Source: TMED14 sp038145075 (lineage in GTDB: Bacteria; Bacteroidota; Bacteroidia; Flavobacteriales; Schleiferiaceae). From it: 14,536 nucleotides of DNA. The stretch is from the NCBI GenBank assembly GCA_038145075.1, contig JAYQOY010000042.1, positions 1-14,536 on the forward strand, given 5' to 3'. This document shows, piece after piece, positions 7,737 through 14,470 of the stretch (positions are counted from its first letter, which is position 1; each line of letters starts with the position of its first letter). Below the pieces are notes generated by a model. The model saw nothing but the letters and a program-made list of their open reading frames with translations. It was not told the origin of the DNA and searched no databases. Made by a program: the position numbers and the translations under genes.

Positions 7737-7807
7737 GGGAGGGGGCATCACGATTCTTTACACTAACTTCATGGGTATCAATCCCCCCTGAAATCAATGA
7801 AGTCCCC

Positions 7808-8827
7808 ATGAAAAAGCTCTGGATTTTCGCCGCCACGGTGTTACTCGCTGCATGCAATCAAACGCCCAAAGTCGAAGTCGCTGAGGTTGATTACTTCGAT
7901 CAAACCGGCCGAGAAGATGCTTGGACGGGTGGAGCCCGTCTGATTCCTGTTGAAACCCCGCTAGGCACCTTTAACGTTTGGACCAAGCGCGTTGGGAATA
8001 ATCCTAAAATCAAAGTGTTGCTACTCCACGGAGGACCCGGTGCAACGCATGAGTACTTCGAAACTGCCGATAGCTACTTCCCGGGTGCTGGCATCGAGTA
8101 CTATTACTACGACCAATTGGGTTCGGGCAACAGCGATAACCCGGAAGACACCGCTCTTTGGAACATTGAGCGCTTTGTGAGCGAAGTGGAGCAAGTCCGG
8201 ATCGCCTTGGGACTAGATGCGAGCAATTTTGTGCTTTTGGGCCATTCATGGGGCGGAATATTAGCCATGGAATATGCCTTGAGGCACCAAGAGCATTTGA
8301 AAGGCTTAATAATCTCGAATATGGTGGCCTCCGCCCCCGAGTACAATCAATACGCACAAGAGGTGCTTGGTCCGCAACTCCCTCCGGACGTCCTCGCAGA
8401 GATAAAAGCGCTTGAGGCCGAAGGTGCCTATACTTCGGAGCGCTACCTCGGTTTAATCACCGAACACTATTATCCCGCTCATGTGCTTCGCAAGCCGTTG
8501 GAGGAATGGCCTGAGCCTGTGAATAGGAGCTTTGCGAAATTGAATTATCCCCTCTACCTGTATATGCAGGGGCCAAGTGAGTTTGGAATCGTGGGAAATG
8601 CAACCCTTAGGAATTGGGACCGGACCGCGGATTTGCCGCTGATTCATGTGCCCACCTTGGCCATCGGCGCCGAATTTGACACTATGGATCCGGAAGCGAT
8701 GAAGACCATTGCGGAAAATGTGCAGAAGGGCAGCTATCTATTTTGCCCCAATGCAGGCCATATGGCCATGTTTGATGCTTCGGATACGTACTATCCGGGT
8801 ATCATATCCTTTTTGAAGGGTCTGTAA
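7808..8827 (+). CDS. Lipoprotein alpha/beta hydrolase, proline iminopeptidase (S33) type
   Basis: Likely releases N-terminal proline or acts on similar small substrates; peptidase family S33 members share this sequence but some are esterases or amidases. The 339 residues start with a lipoprotein signal, MKKLWIFAATVLLAAC, with Cys16 as the lipidation site, so the enzyme should be attached to a membrane outside the cytoplasm. The oxyanion motif HGGPG is at 74-78, followed by YYYDQLGSGNSD, the S33 hallmark. The nucleophile is Ser147 in GHSWGG, the acid probably Asp291 in GAEFD, and the base His318 in NAGH. A cap domain lies between about 175 and 275. Codon choice seems a little richer in ATA and TTA than in priA or pfkA, which could hint at a different history, but this is only an impression. 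It converges on the asparaginase gene with one base between stops. Confidence 0.9.
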   Translation: MKKLWIFAATVLLAACNQTPKVEVAEVDYFDQTGREDAWTGGARLIPVETPLGTFNVWTKRVGNNPKIKVLLLHGGPGATHEYFETADSYFPGAGIEYYYYDQLGSGNSDNPEDTALWNIERFVSEVEQVRIALGLDASNFVLLGHSWGGILAMEYALRHQEHLKGLIISNMVASAPEYNQYAQEVLGPQLPPDVLAEIKALEAEGAYTSERYLGLITEHYYPAHVLRKPLEEWPEPVNRSFAKLNYPLYLYMQGPSEFGIVGNATLRNWDRTADLPLIHVPTLAIGAEFDTMDPEAMKTIAENVQKGSYLFCPNAGHMAMFDASDTYYPGIISFLKGL

Positions 8828-8828
8828 T

Positions 8829-9851
8829 TTACTCCCCGTAGATGCCCACGTAGCGCGTGGCTTCGCCGGTTTTGGACTTCTTCTCCACGCCTTTCGCGGC
8901 GCGGTACATGCCGGGGGAATTGAAGGTCATGGTGGCATGGCCTTCGGCGTCGATGCCGATGAGACCGCCTTGGCCCGCGTCGGCATTCAAAACGTCAAAC
9001 AAAACGGTATGCGCGGCATCGGAAAGGTGCTCACCGCCGAAGCGCATTCGGGCATTGACCTGTGCGGCGACCGCCTCCCGAATAAAGTACTCGCCGTGCC
9101 CCGTGCAGGATATGGCAGCCCCCGCGTCATCGGCATAGGTGCCCGCACCCAAAACAGGAACGTCCCCCACGCGGCCCCAGCGCTTGCCCATCATGCCTCC
9201 CGTCGAGGTGCCGGCCGCTAAGTGACCTGAACGGTCGCGAACCACAACGCCTACCGTGCCCAGTTTGTGCTGTTCCGCCCAGCGGCTGTACTGTTCACGG
9301 CGGCGCTTCGTCAAGAAGTAGTCGTTGGTCACGATGAAGTAGCCCCGATCCATGGCGAAAGCCTCCGCACCCTCTCCAATCAGAAAGACATGCTCGCTGT
9401 TCTCCATGACGTCACGCGCCAAAGCCGCGGGGTGTGCTATGTGCTGCAAACCCGCTACAGCGCCGGCATTCTTCGTTTCGCCGTCCATGACGGAGGCATC
9501 CAGTTCTACCCGGCCATCGGCTGTGACTACCGCACCAATGCCGGCGTTGAAGAGGCTGTCGTCTTCGAGCATGCCCAGTACGCGCACCACTACATCCATG
9601 CGGTCCACGCCACGGTCGAGCATGGCATAGCCGGTGTCCACCACGCGCTCTAGGGAAGCCGTTACCAGGGCTTCCAATTCGGGGGTCATGTTTTCTTTCG
9701 TGATGACGCCTGCGCCGCCGTGAATGACCAGGGCGGGTCCATCAAAGTGGAAATCATAGGGATGGTCCGGTTTGCCTTCTTGCCAACTGAAAACGAGAAC
9801 AAGGACAAAAAGGGCGATCGCAAAGGCGATGAGGCGTTGTGCGTGGGTCAT
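8829..9851 (-). CDS. Isoaspartyl peptidase/L-asparaginase (Ntn hydrolase, plant type), membrane-anchored
   Basis: Hydrolyses beta-aspartyl (isoaspartyl) dipeptides and asparagine after autocleavage into two subunits. In this 340-residue protein the expected nucleophile is Thr199 in the motif GTVGVVVRD, freed by cutting between Gly198 and Thr199. The N-terminal subunit carries VIHGGAG (42-48) and FNAGIGAVVT with DASVMDG. The C-terminal subunit carries the substrate-binding STGG (216-219), GRVGD with Arg227 and Asp230, GAGTYAD and TGHGE (250-254). Unlike the cytoplasmic E. coli IaaA it has a hydrophobic segment at about 6-22 after a Arg-containing start, with no lipobox, so it is probably exported and may stay anchored. 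It is the last gene of the panB operon, 18 bases after the pseudouridine synthase stop. A short hairpin lies just before the ATG. Confidence 0.94.
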   Translation of the reverse strand: MTHAQRLIAFAIALFVLVLVFSWQEGKPDHPYDFHFDGPALVIHGGAGVITKENMTPELEALVTASLERVVDTGYAMLDRGVDRMDVVVRVLGMLEDDSLFNAGIGAVVTADGRVELDASVMDGETKNAGAVAGLQHIAHPAALARDVMENSEHVFLIGEGAEAFAMDRGYFIVTNDYFLTKRRREQYSRWAEQHKLGTVGVVVRDRSGHLAAGTSTGGMMGKRWGRVGDVPVLGAGTYADDAGAAISCTGHGEYFIREAVAAQVNARMRFGGEHLSDAAHTVLFDVLNADAGQGGLIGIDAEGHATMTFNSPGMYRAAKGVEKKSKTGEATRYVGIYGE

Positions 9852-9852
9852 G

Positions 9853-9866
9853 CCCTAAAAATAGGG
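9853..9866 (-). promoter_or_regulatory. Hairpin immediately before the asparaginase start codon
   Basis: The perfect inverted repeat CCCTA-AAAA-TAGGG fills most of the 18-base gap after the pseudouridine synthase gene. In the mRNA it gives a 5-bp stem with a UUUU loop, ending one base before the AUG at 9851. It would cover the region a ribosome must occupy. It might tune translation, or be chance; it is too weak and lacks a following U-run to act as a standard terminator. Confidence 0.4.
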
Positions 9867-9869
9867 GAT

Positions 9870-10547
9870 TTACTCGGCTGCTGCGAGTGCGGACCACAAG
9901 GCATCGTTTGGAGGAGGAGCCACGATGTTTAGATGTTCTTGATTGACAGGATGCACAAAGGACAGTTCTCGGGCGTGCAAGTGAATGCCACCTCCGGGAT
10001 TGGAGCGCTTGCTGCCGTACTTCAAATCCCCTTTGATGGGGTGCCCAATGGCCTGAAGCTGTACCCGAATTTGGTGGTGACGACCGGTTTCCAAGTCTAC
10101 TTGCAGTAGGCTGTAGTGGTCGCCTGCCTTCAAGACGCGGTAACGGAGTACGGCTTTTTGGGCGTCCGGATGCTTGGAGACGAAGGACTTTTTGGTTTTC
10201 CCGTCGCGGTGTAGAAAATGCTCCAGTCGTGCCTCGGGTTCAGCCGGGCAGCCCTCCACAATGGCCCAGTAGGTTTTTTGAATGTCCCGGCCCGAAAACA
10301 ACGCATTCATCCGCGCCAAGGCCTTGGACGTCTTCGCCAACACGACAATGCCCGAGGTGGGGCGGTCTAGGCGGTGGGGGAGGCCAATAAAGGCTTTTCC
10401 CGGTTTGTTGAAGCGCTTGGCGACGTCTTCTTCTGCCCAATCCTTTATGCAGCGGTCTCCCGTGATATCCCCCTGTACTAACATCCCAGCAGGCTTGCTG
10501 ACGATGAGCAGGTGGTTGTCTTCAAACAGAATGCTGGGCGCTTGCAC
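9870..10547 (-). CDS. RluA/RluD-family RNA pseudouridine synthase
   Basis: Converts uridine to pseudouridine in rRNA or tRNA; the target cannot be told from the sequence. The 225 residues comprise only the catalytic domain, with no N-terminal S4 RNA-binding domain. It begins SILFEDNHLLIVSKPAGMLVQ, the family's first motif. The catalytic aspartate is Asp61 in PHRLDRPTSGIVVLAK. Later signatures are LLQVDLETGRHHQIRVQL and GHPIKGDLKYG. The start codon is GTG at 10547, directly after the panB TAA and in the same frame, with AGGAG nine bases upstream inside the panB 3' end. The beginning matches the family well, so I accept this start. It is the middle gene of the operon. Confidence 0.93.
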   Translation of the reverse strand: MQAPSILFEDNHLLIVSKPAGMLVQGDITGDRCIKDWAEEDVAKRFNKPGKAFIGLPHRLDRPTSGIVVLAKTSKALARMNALFSGRDIQKTYWAIVEGCPAEPEARLEHFLHRDGKTKKSFVSKHPDAQKAVLRYRVLKAGDHYSLLQVDLETGRHHQIRVQLQAIGHPIKGDLKYGSKRSNPGGGIHLHARELSFVHPVNQEHLNIVAPPPNDALWSALAAAE

Positions 10548-11366
10548 TTAGTAGCTCTCCTGGTCGTTGGGGAAATCGCGGGACTTAACGTCCTGCACGT
10601 AGGCGCCGATGGCGGCGGGGATTTGTTCGGCCAAATTCAAATAGCGGCGCAAGAAGCGCGGGCTGAATTCGGTATTCATGCCGAGCATATCGTGCAAAAC
10701 GAGTACTTGACCGTCCACATCGGCACCCGCACCAATGCCGATGGTGGGAATGCTAATGGATTCAGAAACGAGCTTGGCCAGCTGAGCGGGAATCTTTTCC
10801 AAAACCACCGCAAAACATCCAGCTTCTTCCAGGGCTTTGGCGTCCGCGAGCAACTGAGCCGCTTCTTGCTCTTCCTTGGCGCGCACCGCATACGTCCCAA
10901 ACTTGTAAATGCTTTGAGGCGTCAAACCCAAATGGCCCATGACGGGAATGCCGGAAGACACAATGCGCTCAATGGTGGAAACGACTTCTTTACCGCCCTC
11001 CAATTTGACGGCATGACCGCCGGATTCCTTCATGATGCGGATGGAGGAGGAGAGGGCCTCTTTGGCATTGCCTTGGTAGGAGCCAAAGGGAAGGTCCACC
11101 ACCACCAATGCGCGGTCTACCCCGCGAATGACGCTGGACGCATGGTAAATCATGTGGTCCAAGGTGATAGGGAGCGTGGTTTCGTGCCCGGCCATAACGT
11201 TGGAGGCGCTGTCGCCGACCAAAATGACATCAATGCCGGACTGATCGACCAAGCGGGCCATACTGTAGTCGTAGGCGGTGAGCATGGCGATGCGTTCGCC
11301 GCGTTGCTTCATCTCCACCAGGGAGTTGGTGGTCACCTTTTTGTATTCCTTTTTCGCCGTAGACAT
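10548..11366 (-). CDS. panB: 3-methyl-2-oxobutanoate hydroxymethyltransferase (ketopantoate hydroxymethyltransferase)
   Basis: Transfers a hydroxymethyl group from 5,10-methylenetetrahydrofolate to alpha-ketoisovalerate, giving ketopantoate, the first step of pantothenate and so coenzyme A synthesis; cytoplasmic. From ATG 11366 it has 272 residues, the usual length. Metal ligands are expected at Asp52 in VGDSASNV and Asp91 in VVVDLPFGSYQ; substrate residues are Lys121 and Glu123 in VKLEGG, and the catalytic Glu190 in AVVLEKIP. GIGAGADVDGQVLVLHDMLG is also diagnostic. The frame extends upstream to a TTG at 11393, but that lies beyond the promoter box and is not a plausible start. It is the first gene of the operon with the pseudouridine synthase and asparaginase. 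I see no panC or panD in the window. Confidence 0.97.
   Translation of the reverse strand: MSTAKKEYKKVTTNSLVEMKQRGERIAMLTAYDYSMARLVDQSGIDVILVGDSASNVMAGHETTLPITLDHMIYHASSVIRGVDRALVVVDLPFGSYQGNAKEALSSSIRIMKESGGHAVKLEGGKEVVSTIERIVSSGIPVMGHLGLTPQSIYKFGTYAVRAKEEQEAAQLLADAKALEEAGCFAVVLEKIPAQLAKLVSESISIPTIGIGAGADVDGQVLVLHDMLGMNTEFSPRFLRRYLNLAEQIPAAIGAYVQDVKSRDFPNDQESY
10557..10561 (-). promoter_or_regulatory. Ribosome binding site AGGAG deciding the GTG start
   Basis: AGGAG on the minus strand lies nine bases before the GTG start of the pseudouridine synthase and inside the last codons of panB (Gln-Glu). In a genome where most starts here lack such a site, it supports re-initiation at the unusual GTG next to the panB stop. 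Confidence 0.6.
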
Positions 11367-11382
11367 AGTCGTGGATTTTGCC

Positions 11383-11390
11383 CAAAAGTA
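11383..11390 (-). promoter_or_regulatory. -7 promoter box TACTTTTG for panB operon
   Basis: TACTTTTG on the minus strand fits TAnnTTTG exactly and lies 16 bases before the panB ATG at 11366, leaving a leader of about ten bases. It shares the 53-base divergent gap with the promoter of the next gene. No clear -33 TTTG is placed correctly. Confidence 0.6.
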
Positions 11391-11406
11391 CAACCTCTTT
11401 CCGTGG

Positions 11407-11414
11407 TATCTTTG
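11407..11414 (+). promoter_or_regulatory. -7 promoter box TATCTTTG for the DUF4249-like lipoprotein
   Basis: TATCTTTG fits TAnnTTTG exactly and ends five bases before the ATG at 11420, so the transcript is expected to be leaderless or nearly so. A TTTG at 11377-11380 is 26 bases upstream, somewhat far for a -33 element. The placement also argues against any start codon upstream of 11420. Confidence 0.6.
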
Positions 11415-11419
11415 GCGCT

Positions 11420-12466
11420 ATGAAGGGCATTCGAATACTGATTGGGGCATGCGCATTGGCGCTTTGGACCTCCTGCGACAACACTTTGGACGTGACGGCT
11501 CCATTTGAAAACGTGCCCATTGTGTATGCGACCTTGGATCCCAATTCCGATACACAGTACGTTCGCATTGGTCGTGCGTATTTGGGCCAGGACGGACCGA
11601 ATGGCGGCAACGCCCACCCCGATAGCCTCTACTACCCCACTTTGGTGGCGCACATCCAAGCCTTCAAGGAAAACGGGCAACTCGCTTGGGACAAATACCT
11701 AGAGACGACCTACGATACGCCCAAAGATTCTGGACTCTTTACCACCCAAGGCCATCGCCTGTACCGCCTCATTATTCCAGGCTTTACCGCGAATGAGAAC
11801 CGCTTGGACTGGACCTACAAGTTGGTATTGCAGAAAGACTCGTCCTCTGCCGCCTTCGCGACGGCAGAAACGCCTTTGGTCAAGAATTTCACGCTGAAAA
11901 AGCCTACACCCATTGGCATTCAACGCCTCAATTTGACCGCCACGAAAGGGCAAGAAATCGAGTGGAACCAAGCCGTTAATGCGCGTGGCTACCAAGGCTA
12001 TATCGACATGCTCTACATGGAAATGCCGGAGCATCAACAATCCGATTCTACCCGCCACGTGGTACGCTACTATTTGCCCTACCAGCTAGGCAGCACCTTA
12101 AACGGCGGCGCCACCGCAAAAACGACGCTGACCTACGAGTCCTACTACCAGTTTCTCGCAGAATCGCTGCCTGTAAAGCAAGGCTACATTCGATTCTTCC
12201 GCGGTTTTACGATTCACCTGTCTGCCGGCACGGACGATTTGGCCACCTACATCTCCGTGAGCCAACCTTCTAATACCATCCTTCAGGACCCGCCATTCTA
12301 CACGAATATCAACGGAGGAGCGGGCATCTTTGCCAGTGCAGCGGCGCTAGACCGCCCCAACCTGGGACTGGCGGATCGCTCCTTTGACAGCTTGGTTTTT
12401 GGCAAATTGACATGCCATTTGCGCTTTGCGAAGGCGACTTTCCTGGATACCTTGACATGTAACTGA
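11420..12466 (+). CDS. Bacteroidota lipoprotein, DUF4249-like
   Basis: A 348-residue predicted lipoprotein: MKGIRILIGACALALWTSC is a signal peptide with Cys19 as the lipidation site. Tryptophan at -3 is outside the strict E. coli lipobox but relaxed forms are common in this phylum. The mature protein starts with a segment (PIVYATLDPNSDTQYVRIGRAYLG) like the Ig-like N-terminal part of DUF4249 and related Bacteroidota surface proteins, then a long beta-rich region with many Tyr, Thr and Asn. The molecular role is unknown; relatives often neighbour TonB-dependent receptors, but none is in this window. An in-frame extension to TTG 11378 would cross the promoter and hide the signal peptide. The gene stands alone between panB and dnaK. 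The DUF name is from memory of the family style and is moderately sure; the lipoprotein call is firmer. Confidence 0.75.
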   Translation: MKGIRILIGACALALWTSCDNTLDVTAPFENVPIVYATLDPNSDTQYVRIGRAYLGQDGPNGGNAHPDSLYYPTLVAHIQAFKENGQLAWDKYLETTYDTPKDSGLFTTQGHRLYRLIIPGFTANENRLDWTYKLVLQKDSSSAAFATAETPLVKNFTLKKPTPIGIQRLNLTATKGQEIEWNQAVNARGYQGYIDMLYMEMPEHQQSDSTRHVVRYYLPYQLGSTLNGGATAKTTLTYESYYQFLAESLPVKQGYIRFFRGFTIHLSAGTDDLATYISVSQPSNTILQDPPFYTNINGGAGIFASAAALDRPNLGLADRSFDSLVFGKLTCHLRFAKATFLDTLTCN

Positions 12467-12543
12467 CATTTTGTCTCGCTTGAGGCTTTGGTACGGGGTT
12501 TGACCTAATCGGGGCAAATTCACGAATAACTCAAGCATTCAAA
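12467..12543 (+). promoter_or_regulatory. dnaK: dnaK upstream region, no promoter of known type recognised
   Basis: This 77-base gap should hold the dnaK promoter. It contains TTTG at 12470-12473, 12487-12490 and 12499-12502, but none is followed at the right distance by a good TAnnTTTG. There is no CIRCE repeat. Just upstream, TTGACATG occurs at 12407-12414 and 12452-12459, and a further TGACAT at 12464 lies 11 bases after the second. A different sigma factor or an activator site is possible but unproven. Confidence 0.3.
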
Positions 12544-14436
12544 ATGGGTAAAATCATTGGCATTGACTTAGGAACCACAAACTCCTGTGTTTCCGTCATG
12601 GAAGGCAACGAAGCCGTTGTAATTCCAAACGCTGAAGGCAAGCGAACGACCCCTTCGGTCATCGGTTTTGTCGAGGGAGGCGAACGCAAAGTGGGTGACC
12701 CCGCCAAGCGTCAGGCCATCACCAACCCCAAAAAGACCATTTTCTCTATCAAGCGCTTTATGGGCGAAGCGTACTCCAACGTTCAGAAGGAGACGAGCCG
12801 CGTTCCCTACGAAGTCGTAAAAGGAGACAACGATACCCCACGTGTTACGATTGACGACCGTCAGTACACGCCCCAGGAACTTTCAGCTATGATTCTTCAG
12901 AAGATGAAGAAGACGGCAGAGGACTATTTGGGTACAGACGTGAGCGAAGCCGTTATCACGGTTCCCGCCTACTTTAACGACGCTCAGCGTCAAGCCACCA
13001 AGGAAGCCGGCGAAATTGCAGGCCTCACGGTGCGCCGAATCATCAACGAGCCTACTGCAGCCGCTTTGGCCTACGGTATTGACAAGCAGAACCGCGATAT
13101 GAAAATTGTCGTGTTTGACTGCGGTGGCGGTACGCACGACGTATCCATCCTGGAATTGGGCGATGGCGTATTTGAAGTGAAGTCTACGGACGGCGACACG
13201 CACTTGGGCGGTGACGATTTTGACGATCGCATCATCAACTGGTTGGCCGACGGCTTTGAAAAAGAAGAAGGCACCGACTTGCGCAAGGACGCTATGGCGC
13301 TCCAGCGTTTGAAGGAGGCTGCGGAGAAGGCAAAAATTGAATTGTCCAGCTCTTCCAGCACCGAAATCAACCTTCCCTACATCACGGCTACGGCTAGCGG
13401 TCCCAAGCACATCGTGAAGTCCTTGTCACGCGCCGAGTTTGAGCGCCTCGTGGCCGACTTGATCGAGCGCACCATCGCTCCCTGTAAGTCTGCGTTGAAG
13501 AATGCGGGTCTTTCTACGGGTGATATCGACGACGTAATCTTGGTCGGTGGTTCAACCCGAATCCCCGCCATCCAAGACGCCGTGAAGAAGTTCTTCGGCA
13601 AGGAGCCCAACAAAGGCGTGAACCCCGACGAGGTAGTCGCCATCGGTGCTGCGATCCAAGGCGGTGTCCTCGCGGGCGACGTGAAGGACGTACTCTTGCT
13701 GGACGTTACGCCCTTGTCTTTGGGTATTGAAACCATGGGCAGCGTGATGACCAAGTTGATTGAAGCCAACACGACCATTCCTACCAAGAAGTCGGAGGTT
13801 TTCTCTACGGCGAGCGACAACCAGCCTAGCGTAGAAATCCACATCTTGCAAGGCGAGCGTCCCATGGCGAAGGACAACAAGACCATCGGTCGCTTCCACT
13901 TGGACGGCATTCCCCCCGCACCTCGCGGTGTGCCCCAGATCGAGGTCACCTTTGACATCGACGCCAACGGCATCCTAAACGTCAGCGCCAAGGACAAAGC
14001 CACCGGCAAAGAGCAAAAGATCCGTATCGAAGCTTCTTCGGGCTTGAGCCAGGAGGAAATCGAGAAGATGAAAAAGGAAGCTGAGGCAAACGCTGACGCG
14101 GACAAGGCCGCTAAGGAGCGCGTAGACAAGCTCAACGCAGCGGACCAAATGATCTTCCAAACGGAGAAGCAGCTCAGCGAGTTTGGCGACAAGCTCGGCG
14201 ATAAGAAGGGCGCCATCGAGGAATCTTTAGAGAACCTCAAGAAGGCCCACGCTTCGCAAGAAATCACGGCCATTGATGCGGCCATGGAGCAAATCAACGA
14301 GGCATGGAAAAACGCTTCTGAAGAGATGTACAAGGCGCAGCAAGAAGCCGGTGACGGCGGTCAGCCTGGACCCGATGCCTCTGCAGGCGGCGGTGCCGAC
14401 GACGTGACCGACGTTGAATTTGAAGAAGTGAAGTAA
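12544..14436 (+). CDS. dnaK: Molecular chaperone DnaK (Hsp70)
   Basis: ATP-driven chaperone that binds exposed hydrophobic peptide segments together with DnaJ and GrpE; cytoplasmic. The 630 residues cover the full protein. The nucleotide-binding domain has the first phosphate loop GIDLGTTNSCVSV (6-18), Lys70 in FSIKRFMG, VPAYFNDAQRQATK, and the second phosphate loop DCGGGTHDVS at 192-201, where the more common form is DLGGGTFDVS. LVGGSTRIPA follows near 337. The interdomain linker is VLLLDV (383-388), then the peptide-binding beta domain, a helical lid from about 500, and a Gly-rich tail ending in DDVTDVEFEEVK, the conserved C-terminus. The ATG lies after an A-rich stretch with no Shine-Dalgarno site. 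grpE and dnaJ are not in the window; what follows is unknown. Confidence 0.98.
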   Translation: MGKIIGIDLGTTNSCVSVMEGNEAVVIPNAEGKRTTPSVIGFVEGGERKVGDPAKRQAITNPKKTIFSIKRFMGEAYSNVQKETSRVPYEVVKGDNDTPRVTIDDRQYTPQELSAMILQKMKKTAEDYLGTDVSEAVITVPAYFNDAQRQATKEAGEIAGLTVRRIINEPTAAALAYGIDKQNRDMKIVVFDCGGGTHDVSILELGDGVFEVKSTDGDTHLGGDDFDDRIINWLADGFEKEEGTDLRKDAMALQRLKEAAEKAKIELSSSSSTEINLPYITATASGPKHIVKSLSRAEFERLVADLIERTIAPCKSALKNAGLSTGDIDDVILVGGSTRIPAIQDAVKKFFGKEPNKGVNPDEVVAIGAAIQGGVLAGDVKDVLLLDVTPLSLGIETMGSVMTKLIEANTTIPTKKSEVFSTASDNQPSVEIHILQGERPMAKDNKTIGRFHLDGIPPAPRGVPQIEVTFDIDANGILNVSAKDKATGKEQKIRIEASSGLSQEEIEKMKKEAEANADADKAAKERVDKLNAADQMIFQTEKQLSEFGDKLGDKKGAIEESLENLKKAHASQEITAIDAAMEQINEAWKNASEEMYKAQQEAGDGGQPGPDASAGGGADDVTDVEFEEVK

Positions 14437-14453
14437 GCGCCCCGCGCATACTT
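14431..14453 (+). repeat. Hairpin spanning the dnaK stop codon
   Basis: AAGTA (14431-14435) and TACTT (14449-14453) enclose GCGC-CCC-GCGC. This makes a nine-pair stem with one A-A mismatch and a three-base loop. It includes the stop codon and has no T-run after it, so it is not a standard terminator alone. It competes with a CCGCGC/GCGCGG pairing (14442-14447 with 14467-14472). Confidence 0.45.
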
Positions 14454-14470
14454 CCAGAAACGTGAAGCGC

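Noticed and set aside
7737..7807. Possible terminator from GGGGG (7741-7745) pairing with CCCCCC (7783-7788) after priA, and TAACTTCA (7764-7771) as a promoter
   Set aside because: The loop would be about 37 bases with no T-run after the stem, and the octamer misses two fixed positions of TAnnTTTG. I see nothing firm in this gap.
11367..11393. Upstream TTG start for panB
   Set aside because: It would place the start codon upstream of the -7 promoter box and adds residues before the normal PanB N-terminus.
11378..11419. Upstream TTG start for the DUF4249-like lipoprotein
   Set aside because: It would run through the TATCTTTG promoter box and bury the signal peptide inside the protein.
10512..11423. 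Open frame of 303 codons on the plus strand opposite panB
   Set aside because: It is the antisense shadow of panB; the translation has low-complexity His/Gly/Gln content, and the promoter evidence supports panB on the minus strand.
12467..12543. CIRCE element or canonical -35/-10 promoter for dnaK
   Set aside because: No TTAGCACTC-type inverted repeat is present. TTGACC at 12500-12505 is followed by only a poor -10 match, and this phylum uses a different consensus.
13377..14333. Open frame of 318 codons on the minus strand opposite dnaK
   Set aside because: Ser/Phe-rich translation typical of the reverse of a Lys/Glu-rich gene, with no start signal and no motif.
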